Assembly (NCBI GenBank): GCA_000310025.1
Contig: FN649752.1
Coordinates: 773,452-837,451, forward strand
DNA: 64,000 bases
Source of the DNA: Ectocarpus siliculosus
Taxonomy: Eukaryota > Sar > Phaeophyceae > Ectocarpales > Ectocarpaceae
Direction of reading: 5' to 3'
This document shows positions 32,817 to 43,861 of this stretch, one piece after another. The notes under the pieces were generated by a model. It was not told the DNA's origin, searched no databases, and saw only the letters and a list, made by a program, of their open reading frames with translations. Made by a program: the position numbers and the translations under genes. Each line of letters opens with the position of its first letter. Position 1 is the first letter of the stretch.

Positions 32817-35205
32817 AACAACCACCACAAACAATAATAACCACCACAACAACAACAATAACAACAACAATAACAACCACCACAACAACAATAACAATCA
32901 CCACAACCACCACAACACCTGCTTCATGAGGGCCTCCCTAGCGTCGTTCTGCGCCTTGAGCTGCGCGTCCCTCTGGTCCCAGATGCGAGTCTCCGCCTCC
33001 TGTCTGATCTCGTCGTACTGAGCCTCGTCCGCGGCCTCCTTGGCCATCTGCTCCTTGAGATACTCGTTGTACTGGCGCAGCACCTGCCGCCGTACGACGG
33101 GTGTAGAAACGAAAACCATGGACATCACACATATGGAGGAGAAGGGGAAACGAGGTTAATCAAACATAGGTGAGGAGGGGAAACGAGGTTCATTATGTCC
33201 AAGATAGGAACCAACTGAAAAAAATCGTGCTGTGAGGGGAAGTTGGTGTGTGCCTCCTTCATGTCTCTACTAGGAGCAGAACCTTGCTGAACACCTGTGA
33301 ACAGCATTCGATCGAAACCGGCAAACATGAAACAACAAAAATGGTATAGCTCTGATCGTGTAAAATGCTTCAAAGAAGAAAAACACGGAGAAAATCGAGG
33401 GCATTGCTCCCCCATCCCGTCGTTGCTACACCAAGATGCGAAAGGTGGCTCGAAAATTCAGAGAGAAGAGGAACGCGATAAAGAGCACCCGACTTCCGGC
33501 GGTGTGCCTAACAGAAGCATGAAATTACCGGGGGCCCTCCTAGAGATAGATCAAGGAACACACAAACATGACAATGGTAATCAGCATTGTCCTCCCTCCC
33601 CCCCCATATCGTCTCCTACCCTCTGCTCCTCCTCCTTCTTCGCCTTCTCCTCCGCCTCCCCGGCCTTGTCCTTCTCGATCGCGTAGTCCAGCAGCACCAG
33701 GTCCTGCTCGCGAGCCTGCTCCGCCGCCACCACACGCATCTCGCGCCTGGCCTCGTTAAAGTCTCGCACCTGCGGGGCCCCACATAAAAAATCAACCAAT
33801 CAGATCAGCCGGTGGTTGACCGAAGGAGTACACACGACAGTACTGTAAAACGAACGCCCACATGTTGCGGTAAGAAGCGTCTCGTTCAAGGAAAGGAGAA
33901 AAGAACGAGGAAGCTGAGCGCGCGGCGGAGCGGAGCGTCTCAAGCATCTGCTGGGAGACAGTAGTCGCATCTATTTGGCATCGTTAGTACGAGAGGCCGA
34001 CGCTGACCCATGTAGGAGAACGCTATCGGTCGATTCGAGCATCACACGGCGGACAAGGCAGGACGAATCAGTGTATGAGCGCGTCGTTGACTGAAGCAAA
34101 CAAAGAGCGATTAAACATGCAGCGCTACAATGCGGCGTATGTGAGAGGAAGTTTACCGGGGGGGGGGGGGGGGGGGTGCCTTGTCCGGGGAGACGAAGGA
34201 GAACGCAAGGAAGACCGAGAGTGAGGTCGGAAAATCATGTTGAATATCGCGTCTGCGTCGCCTCCTCCTCGTGCAAGCTCGAAGCTTTCCCGTTGAAACG
34301 CTCGCCGAGCCACACAACGAGAACCGTCCAGGAGGAGGTCTATATGAGGAAACTATCGAAGGTGGTTCTATCTAGAGCAGCGGAGGTATCGCAGCCCTGT
34401 TTCGTGACGTTAGTACGGACAAGAACATGTGTGTGTGTGTGTGAGGTCCACTCCCCTCAACCGCTCGTAGTTCACGGCGATAGTTTGCAGGTGTGGTGGT
34501 GCTGAAAATCGTCGCTGTGGGTATAATGGAGTGTCTCCCTCGTTCGTCTAGCCAGAAGCTCGATGATTTGAGGCTTTAGTTTTCGTTTTACAAGACCGTT
34601 GTCGTATCGTCATATCGATCACCATTAAGCAGGGATGATGTCCAAAAAGCGTACAGGTGCCCCATGATGACAAAAAAAATCGTCACCTCCATTGCCTTAC
34701 CACCAGAATGGATGTGTACCGTATACCCACGGCTGTACCTGTCTGCAGTTGTGCCCGATCGATCGGCCATAAGAGTAAACCCATCCCCGCGTTTTCATCG
34801 CACACTGCTGTGCTCGAACAGTGACATTGCCAGCGAGGAACATCACAAGAGCTCTTGGGCCACATTCAACATGCACGACACCGAACCAATTGACCCGTGC
34901 CGCCTGGGAACCCCTGGACAGCAACCACCACAGCAAAAATAAACCTCCGAGCTTACCTCTGCCCCGCGCGCGTGGGCCTCCTTCTTTTTCGCCTCCGCCT
35001 TCTCTTGCTCGGCCCTGACGATCGCCCTGAGCTCATTGAGCTCTTTTAGGTCGTCGCGAGCGGTCTGTTCCCACAGCTGTCGACGACGGTCGGCGTTGTA
35101 GGCCACCTGCGTGTGTGTTGAAAGGGCGGGGATGTACAATAGCGTGCTTGCGTTGTGATGCTGTTGTGCAGTCGTTTTTCTCCGTCGATATCTTTGTTGT
35201 TGTTG

Positions 35206-35237
<32 letters not shown>

Positions 35238-36624
35238 GGTGGTTGGTGTTGGCATGTTCAACAATCGCACCACCCTCGCGTACAATGAGGAGGTGGCCAC
35301 GGAAGGATGCAGAGACCAAGGGTAATTCCAAGAGGCGGTGTTGGTCACCCGACCAAAATTGATACCATTGACTTTCTTGCATTCGACAGACCTCAAAGTA
35401 ACGCATTTTCCTGACAAAATCGCCTTTGGCCCACTGAGCGCACATGTATGAGTCGGAGGGCCACCACGCCGAGAGATGCGGGAGAGTGAACCAACCCAAA
35501 ATACCAAGCCATACACAAAAAAACTTGTGTTCAAGCATGCCTCCTTGCGACGAAAAACCAACACAGCGGTCGACGACTACGCTCACGCAACACACTCTGA
35601 GGATAGCCGGAACTCCCCCGGAGAAGCATTCAAGAAAAGAAGCGCTAAATTGGGGTCACTGACCTGCGTGTTGAGGTCGCTGCGCATGAGCTGGTTCCTC
35701 CTTTCCCTCTTTTCTTCGGCGGCTTTCTCCTGTGCCTCCAGGTAGGCGATGCGCTCGCGGATCTTTGCCATGTGGAACTCCTCTTGCCTTGCGTTCTCCT
35801 AAAGAACACCAAGACAAACGCAAAAAAGAAAAGAAAAAAGAAACATGAACAAGGAACAGGGGACGTGAAGTAGAGCAAGGCTCCACGGCAGAACAACGGG
35901 CATTCCGTAGGACAGAAGTTGAAAGATCCAAACACGGACAACCTGTGCCTTATCCGCTATCACGACGTCTGTGTCGTGACGCAAGAGGTCGCCGTGGACC
36001 ACAAGGGTCCACCAAAACACGTCGGCTGCGTCACCCAGCGTCAGCTACATACCTCGACCGTCCGACAAACTATTTGCTCGTGTTTGTCGAAGGGCAAGTG
36101 CAGCAAGGACGGTTTCTGTTTCGAGAAGATATTGCTCTTCAAGAAAACGCGGACACCCTCCCTTCGGCACGGAAACCCGACAACAGTCATGGCACGCGAA
36201 TATTGTCCGGTTGATGTGCAGCCCGGACCATGGAGACATCGGGTAGCGGCCAAGAGGGCCTTTCGGGCGAAGACAGCAGCAACGGCGACAAACGCCAACA
36301 GCAGCAACGACAACGACAACAGCAGCGGCAGCGGCAGCGGCAGCAACGACGTCGACGACGACGCTAGCAAGCAGCACTTGCCTCCTCTCTTGCAGCCTTC
36401 TCCGCCACCTGCTCCCATCGCTGCGCTGTTACCCACTCCGTGTTCGCCTTCGAGTCGAGGGTGCGAGCGTCGTCGCAGGCATCGCGCCACTGGCGGTCGT
36501 AGCACTCCTGGACATAGTTACGCCTGTTGTTGCGATTGCGCCAACCGCGCGGAATCGTACGAGAGGGAGAAGCAACGAGAGAGGGAGAAGAGACGTGAGA
36601 AACACAGACATCGGAACACACGTG

Positions 36625-36677
<53 letters not shown>

Positions 36678-38976
36678 ATAAGAGTGACAACCAGTGATAG
36701 AGAGAGCAAGAAGAGGAGAGAGAACAGAAATACAGACAGACAGACAGACAGAGAAAAAATACAGAAGATGACCGAAAGGGTTGGGGGGCACAGGGGACAC
36801 GACGACCAAGAAGCAGTTCGAGTGCCGTTGTCTCAAGAAAAAAGCATCGCAACACTACCATTCTCCCCAACCCAAGCGACTCCCGAGGGGCGGGCAAAAC
36901 TGCTTCGACGCCTAAATAGCCTATACCTTGCAGCCTCCCTGGCGTTCTTGAGCTTGGTGGCCTTATCTAGGATGCGCGTCTTTCGCTCCTCCATGGTCTC
37001 CGCGCTATTGAGAATCTGTTCGCGGTCGGACGATGAGACGAGGGAACGCCGAAAGGCGATGATCGTCGATCAAGGCAATTTTAGTTATGAAACGCGGAAG
37101 TATCTATTTCGTCCAGAGAGAGATAGGGAGCACACTTAGCATCCCAGACGTGATCTTACACCCGGAGTGCGAGGAAGGGAAAGCAGCGCGCGGGGCTATC
37201 CTTGGACGAAGAATCATTCACCGCTTGGAGGTTGTATGTAGGTGCCGGTATATAGAAACATGCGTCTGGAGGACGAAAAGCAGGCGCCATCCCTCAGAAT
37301 AACAATCGTCGTATATATTTCCGAGCCTTTTCTCTGATGCACAGCGTCAGGTATCGAAGTTGAATCTATGGTCTTACGCAGACGTTTCAACACATCGCGC
37401 AGGGCAAAAGAGCAAGAAGAGTACATCGGGCGGCACGTGCAAGGATGGTTGCGGGCACACCCTTCTGCGGCCCCAACGCAGAGAATCTACTGGCCACTCT
37501 TCTTGTCACCACAACAAGTGTGTTGTGTCCTGGACTACTATTTTGTATCCCACGACCAAAGTGCATGCCATTCAGATCCAATTTTTCCACAACAAAGTGA
37601 AAGCCATCCAGACCCAAAAGAGAGCACCCTACGGCAAGCACCTCGTGTTCCCACTGCTCCATCTCCAGGTTGTAAAGGTCGGCCACGCGGCGCCTCCGCG
37701 CAAGCAGCGCATCGGCGTCGGCTCCTTCCAAGCTCCGCACTCGATCCGCGCCCGCTCGAGAGGCGATCGCACCGGCCGTCTTGTTCTCCCAGTTGGCAAA
37801 CGCGATGACCTTGAGTGAGGGGGTCGGGGACATGGGTTAGTTGCCCACGGAAATATCGCGATGGGAGGCTTGGGCTTGTCGTGAAGGGAGGACAGGGCCG
37901 GCTGGGGGGAAGCACAGCAACGAGAGACACAAATACCACCACCTACGACGCTCCTGCAGTCAGTGATTTCGCGGAGATGATTCAACGCTTTTGCTGAGGT
38001 GTTTCCCCAGTGCATGGTAGTCGCAATCGCCATTTTCTTGAAGGGTCACAGCAGCAAGCAGCGATTAGTTGGGTGCATTTCATCCTTTGCGAGCATCGCG
38101 AATCAGAAAGAAGACGGAACCGCGTCAACATGCATGCATTTAGGCATTTAACGGCCGTGATTGTATCCATCATATTAATAGGTTTACGTTGGTACAGCAG
38201 TACTGGATTCGAGTTGCGGCGTGAGTGTGCGACATGTACGAATTACTGGATCCTACCGCTTTCGTGCGGGGACTAACGTCGGGCGCACATCTGTAGAGTA
38301 AAGTATATGCATGTCTCACAAAACAGGCCATGCACCGCACAGCCCACTGAAAAGGCATGGAGGGTAGAGTATTAGAGTAAGTGGTGTACGCTGTGATATG
38401 GGGGGGGGGGGGGTCAACGGTGTCGACAGCCGACACGAGACAGAGTGGGCGGGGCAACACAGCCCCCGACATACGCTGTTGTAATATTGTAGCGCACATG
38501 TGTACATGCACAGCGTACAAGCGTACCGTTTATCGTGTTTCTAGATGGAGTATTGCCCTCCCCAAGTACGTTGTAGGGGCAAAAGAACGGCAACAAAAGC
38601 AGGTACAAGAATGACTCACAATGGGTGTTTTCGTTCTACTCTGTTGTAGGTAGATCTCGTTGGAAAAAGGTCTGGTACAGGTTGTAGACTGCAGATGACT
38701 GCTGTAAGGTTGATCTCCGGTGCGGCGTAACTCCCCAAAACACGAGACACAGGGACCAATCCCAAGCTTTCTCACCACTCTGCACGCAACCACCCTTACG
38801 TGCATGTTTCCTATGCCGTGCCATGAGAATCCACACCACCCCGCACGGCAACACACCTTGTCTGTGGCGGCGATACTCTCGACAGATTGCTCCCATCTCC
38901 TCTCTTTCTCCCGCTTTCTCGCAAACTGGCCTTGGTGTGAGTTTTGCCTCGGCTTGTACCTTGCCTCTCCAAACAT
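31420..38976 (-). CDS. CFAP53: CFAP53 (CCDC11) cilia- and flagella-associated coiled-coil protein
   Basis: Ten exons, in transcription order: 38857-38976, 37633-37809, 36927-37015, 36382-36523, 35664-35798, 34957-35106, 33620-33769, 32919-33083, 32056-32205, 31420-31542. They join in consistent phases into about 466 residues (human about 514). The whole protein is a charged coiled coil. Landmarks are KREKERRWEQSVESIA and AFANWENKTA near the N-terminus, TMEERKTRILDKATKLK, then RNYVQECYDRQWRDACDDAR. That last stretch matches the family block that reads DFVAEKLDQQFRERC in animals. The C-terminal exon has RQ..EY..VKQMEAYERR before TGA. CFAP53 sits in the lumen of axonemal microtubules and helps dynein docking, so the organism makes flagellated cells. 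Intron 4 is GC-AG. The TGA overlaps a good donor, so a further C-terminal exon cannot be excluded. Confidence 0.85.
32781..32918. repeat. CAA/CAC trinucleotide repeat in a CFAP53 intron
   Basis: About 138 bp of imperfect (CAA)n with AAT and CAC interruptions run right up to the CFAP53 donor at 32918. On the sense strand this reads as GTTGTTGTGG repeats directly downstream of the 5' splice site. Confidence 0.85.
35194..35250. repeat. TTG/TGG trinucleotide repeat in a CFAP53 intron
   Basis: A (TTG)n run passes into (GTG)n. It lies in the intron just upstream of the exon at 34957-35106. Confidence 0.85.
36626..36752. repeat. (GA)n and (ACAG)n microsatellites in a CFAP53 intron
   Basis: About 49 bp of pure GA dinucleotides (36626-36674) are followed by a short ACAG run at 36732-36752. 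On the sense strand the GA run is a long CT tract, which could act as an extended polypyrimidine tract for the acceptor at 36524. Confidence 0.85.
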
Positions 38977-40353
38977 GGTGCACTGCTGCTCAGCAAGAAG
39001 ACTGGAAAGTACCAAGGGAACGACCACTTGATGTGCCGGTAGATGGTAGATGTAGCCTGAGGGTGTGTTGTGTCTATCGCAATCTCTATCGGACAGTGGA
39101 GGCAGGAGAGGCCTGGATGGCAGTTACATTATTCATTTTTCAAATAAGGTCTCCACTTGCCGGAGGCGTTAGCCCCCAGAAACACCTATCCCCTTATCTT
39201 TCGGCCGATCTTTCTTGATCGTGAGATCGTGAGTGGGATGAGTGGGAAAGTGAATTGTTCACTGGTTTGTTCGCTGGTCTCGAACCCAGCCATATCACCC
39301 ATACAGACGGGCTTTGCGATGAGGTCCTTGTAGAACAGCATGCTTTTCGCCCAACGCGTGTGAGTGACCTTGAGGTATTTTGCATCGCTGGTCTCTGTGT
39401 GCTGTCTACATTTTGGATGTATGTTCTTCTCGCATGTTGTGTGTGCGCGGGAAGGCTGTGTACCTCATGTGCGCAGCGGTGCACAGCAGTGTTTGCATGC
39501 TGTTATGCTAGCGGGTGTATGTAGCTGTGTGTACATTCGTACAAGACACAGAGCCATCCTGTGCCCAGACTTGAGACTGCGTATAGTATGTAACATCGAC
39601 CATTTGTAGTCGACACGGGCTACAACGTAGTAAATCACACCAGACGAACAGCTGCTTTGCACTCAAGCTACCCACGAAGGGGATCACGTCATCCGTGATC
39701 TTCGTGTCGTCGAAGGTAACCCTCTTGGATGTCGTGGAGGTCCGAATATTACCCGAACCCACGAAATTTGTTTCTTCGTGGCACACATGGACGGACAAGA
39801 CGGGGGATCGGATCAAACGCAAGCTACGCTGCGCCGCCATCTACGCAACTCACAGACATCTCTGCCGGCGCTCGCCACCAATTTCGTAAGGATTCGAACC
39901 CATAGCCTATCTTGCCAGCCGACAAAAGGGCAACTAATTGGTAGGAACACCCGCTCCAAGGATTAGCACTTCTTCCAATCTTGCCTTCACGGAGGTCATT
40001 CCATGATCTCGACAGTCTACCAAACAAAGCAAAAAAGAGCAATCGTGCGTGGACTATACGGCGGCGCGCGCGGCGCACCGTCCTCGTCTTCCCTTGTAAA
40101 CAAAAAATTTAAAACCAGGTTAACTACAGTGCCAACAACCAAGCAGCAAGGCATGATGTGATATCTATCATTCTGAGCACCACTCGATAAAACACATCAT
40201 ATAACACGCACTATCATGATGCCATCCATGGCATTCGGTCGTGTGAAAACACTGGTACGCTGCCATGAGATTGATTAGTTTGTCGCAGACACGATATTTC
40301 GTGCCCTCGCGGCTCCAATTGCGGCAGAGAGATGTACCACATCGATGTGTGTA
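38977..40353. other. Intergenic region between CFAP53 and ZMAT2
   Basis: ZMAT2 ends and CFAP53 begins on the same strand, so this interval should hold the CFAP53 promoter. It also contains two tRNA-like fragments on the minus strand with B-box-like sequence (TGGGTTCGAGACC near 39275-39291 and GGGTTCGAATCC near 39890-39906). I see no supported exon. Confidence 0.45.
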
Positions 40354-43333
40354 CTACTTCTTGCTCCCCCCCCCGAAGCCTCCAAAGCCCATCATCGCCG
40401 CCATGTCGGGGTCCTGGAACTCCATCTCCTCCTCCTCCTCCTGTTGCTTCTTTTTCGCCAACCGTTTCGCCTCCCTCTTTTGTCGCTTTCGTCGCTCTTC
40501 GTTATCCTTAAGGATCAGGAGAGGTATGGAGGGGGGTCATGGGTGAGGAGAGAGCGGAAGGGACACTCTGCAACAGCTGCCCAACAGAATTGCAACGTTT
40601 CTTTTGCTCATGAAGCATGCCCACTTGTGTGTATCGTGTAGAGCATTCCGGCGATGGCTCTCTTTCATTTTCAGGTCAAGAGCTGCAAGGCATGTGGCCC
40701 GCCGTCACGAGGGTGACGCTTCGAGTGTATAGCATTTGAATGGCGGCTACCTTCGTTCGCGTACTCCCTGCTTTCGTGTGCACCAACTCAATGAACGGCG
40801 CAAGCGTTTGGCCGGAAGGGCAGCACCTCGCTGATCTCTAGGTACACTGCTGTGGTGCAACTCCATCAGTGACCCACCCGTGTACGACTTCACGCGTTCA
40901 CAAGGAGTGCCTTCTTATTTGCCCGAAAATCGCCACCTCTTCGTGCGCACACTAATACCACGCGCGGTACGTGCCCCGTGCTTTGAGCTACCGACAGAGC
41001 ACGAGCACCAGAAAAAAAACTTCTCAATCCGCGCAAATGCTTCCGACCTACCTCTTCCCGAGAGCTATCGTGAGATGGAGAAAAATCGGGTCGTGAATTT
41101 CACAAGCGACTCGTTAGACGCCCACGAAAGCAAGGCATCGACACCAAAAAGGTCAAGGCGCCGATGCCTCGACCACCCACGACGGTGGGGGAAGTAGCAT
41201 GGTCCCGCTTACCTCTGCCTCCCGCACCCTGGTGTCAAACTCGTCTTCCGCGGATGGCTTCTTCAAAGCCCCCGAAATCCGATCCTCTTCCCGCTGTTTG
41301 TGCATCTTCAGTCGGTCCTTGACCTGCCGTGGAAAAAAGGGGTTGGTTCCGTGAGCCGTACGAGTGACGCCGTTGAACAAACAAGAGCAAAAGGAGCATG
41401 TCCTTGTGTGTATACGCATTGTTTCATCGATGTAGGCGGTATGGATGTCTTGCTCGTTTCAAGCGGGAGGGACAACACGAGATGCGAAGTTACGATTCAG
41501 CGCGTTCAGTCGGGCTTGCGGATCAGTTGTGTCACAGTTGGTTCTGTACACGATTATGTTGCAATGAAAAACATACACGTCGAAGTGCAGTTTTGAGTTC
41601 GGAAAAAACGAACAATGCCGTTCTTGGGTTGTCTCTTCACTCCTCCTGCCACGAGCCCATCTCCAAGTCATTAGCCGGTCGTATCCCCGTCCCAGTCCCA
41701 AAATAAAACAGGTTGACTACATAACAGCAACCGTAGACGCAACAAAACACTGCTTCACTCGTACGAGGGTGGTGAACCATCGTCACAGCAAAAAATACAC
41801 ATGAGGGTTTTGAGTATTTGGGGACAGCAGCACACATCCAACACCACGTCGGTCTCCGCTGCAGTATCTACGACAACTTGACCACGACAACGGGAAACCT
41901 GTTGATCATGAGGACCGGTCGCACGTAAGCCAAGTACACCCTGACGCCCAACACAGCAGTCTTGAAAAAGCGGCTGCGACATGGATCGTATTCGCAAATC
42001 ACACCGTCTATCAGCGTTTCTTCGCGGCTATGGGTCTTGACGTGTTACCCAGATTCTCACGTCTACAGTACCTGCTGTCGAGCAATTGAGACCAGGCCCG
42101 CTATTTCCGGGGGGAGGTCCCCGACGAAGATTTTTGGGCAACGTGTGACCAGATGCTACCACGCATTCGCCAAGCAAACTGTTCCCGTCCCACCCACCTG
42201 CGAGACGGTGGACCTCTCTACCCGCATGCTGTAGCCCAGCTCCCTCTGGTGCTTCTTGCCGTTGATGTGGTCCAGGTAGTTGATGCTGTCCTTGAGCCCG
42301 CACTTGCAGATCTCGCAGTACCAGCCTCCCTGCTGGGACGGCGTGGACGCCGCGGTGACTACCTGCGTCTTGCCGAGCTTGGAGGACAGGTCGACCTTCC
42401 TCTCTCGGGTCTGTGGCAATGCGGTCGGTCGGTAGGAAGGACGCGGAAGGTTGAGGCTCTATTTACCCGCTGGGGCGTGTTTGCCTCAACGCAAACACAT
42501 CGTATACGCAGCGCGATGTTTGAACGACAGCAGTCGTCGGGGCCCTTCGACGAGGAAAACTTGCTTACGCTTATGCATACGGGCTTTGAAAAGACGTCTT
42601 CGGTGCCCAGTGCGGGGTAATGTGCCAAACCGGCAGAGTGACGTAGAAGTTGAGGTTAAGTTAGGGGGAACCCTTCTTTTCTTCTTTTCCCGAGTACCAA
42701 GCTACACGTCCTCCGCAAAACCAACAGCAGCCCAACAAAACAACAAGTGCGATTATTTGCTCGTCAGCCCCTTCCCAACCGGCACTCTACTCCAGGAAGA
42801 TTTTGGTGGGGCAGCGAAGAGCTGAACACCAGACCGTGTACCGTGTTGCCTATGTAGAGATAGATCACTGACACTGACTGCTGTGTAAACGATCAGTTTC
42901 ACCGCATCACACTTGCAGCCGGTACACTGCTGGTATCGTAGTGTTTCCGCAGCGGAGTCTCGAATTTCCAATCACCTTTTTCACACCGCCCACCAATAAC
43001 GCTGAGGTTGGAACTCTTGGCACGACCTAGGAATTGCCTACCAGGCAACGGTGAACGCAAAGAAAGCTGAATTGGTACACGCGAAGACCTGGAGTTGTAC
43101 AGCAGTCGAACCTTGAGGTAAGCCCGCGCTGAGCCTGCTGGCCCCGCCGCCCCCAGGGCAGCCGGCTGGAATTCCTCCTTTTGACTTCTCCTTGCAGGCC
43201 CCCCTTCGTCCTTTTCCTGGTAGTCGTCGCCCTGCTCTATCCTCTCCTTAGCCTTAGCCTCGTAGTAGTCGCGATCCCATGTCCGCCTCGACTCCACGTT
43301 CTTCACCTGCTTGTAGCCCAGGTCTTTCGACAT
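40354..43333 (-). CDS. ZMAT2: ZMAT2/SNU23, matrin-type zinc-finger protein of the U4/U6.U5 tri-snRNP
   Basis: Four exons, all phase 0: 43112-43333, 42198-42410, 41213-41323 and 40354-40506 (TAG), giving about 232 residues (human 199). Exon 1 has the family start, an aromatic/basic stretch around RTWDRDYYEAKAKER. Exon 2 carries KVDLSSKLGKTQVV and the matrin-type C2H2 finger: YCEICKCGLKDS supplies the two Cys and LDHINGKKHQREL the two His. It is followed by SMRVERST. Exon 4 is a basic and acidic helix ending EFQDPDMAAMMGFGGFGG, the conserved C-terminus. In yeast and animals this protein binds near the U6 ACAGAGA/5' splice site helix in the pre-catalytic spliceosome. The N-terminal half has an extra Ala/Gly stretch. 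It lies head to head with VPS35. Confidence 0.92.
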
Positions 43334-43861
43334 GGTTGCTGTCGGCCGGTCAGTCAGTCCTTCCAAATGTCACCCTTGGCTCTCGTCTTATGCTTGTCGA
43401 AAATAGCAGAGCACCACCAGAGTTGTACTCCTGGAGACAACAGAGACAAGGCGAAGACAACTCTCTCAACCAACAACCCTCAACAACCCTCTTGCCTTGA
43501 ATGATGATGCGATGTAACCCGACGCGCGCTCTGCGTCCTGGGGTCCCGTACAAAGAAAAGTGTTCTGCCATTTAGGGGTAGGTGCAGTGTGCGTTGCTGT
43601 TCTTGTGGACCCCACACCGCAAGCACGCGGGTGCATCACACACACGGACGCCCGGACGGTGCCCACAGCTGTAGGTCGACCACTTGGGCGGTTTCCTTGT
43701 GTGGTAGTGGGCCCACGGAAGCGTCGAAGCCGAGCGCTCTTGTTTCTTTTGTCTGGCGACGCACAAACACGCCCTGTGCGCATTTTGCTTTACCCGCGGG
43801 GCCCAAGAGAGTCAGGACTTCGGAGGGTTGCGTGCCGAGTACACTGCACCGCTGCACCATC
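43334..43861. promoter_or_regulatory. Likely bidirectional promoter of ZMAT2 and VPS35
   Basis: The two ATG codons (43333 minus, 43862 plus) are 528 bp apart and divergent, so both 5' UTRs and both promoters must share this interval. No TATA box stands out; the sequence is moderately GC-rich. Confidence 0.45.

Noticed and set aside
35919-37139. Longest single open frame in the window (406 codons, plus strand)
   Set aside because: It runs antisense through CFAP53 exons, introns and a GA microsatellite. Its composition follows the repeats, and the minus-strand exons match a conserved family in phase.
40880-41197. 105-codon plus-strand open frame
   Set aside because: It is antisense within a ZMAT2 intron, with no recognisable domain and a length expected by chance.
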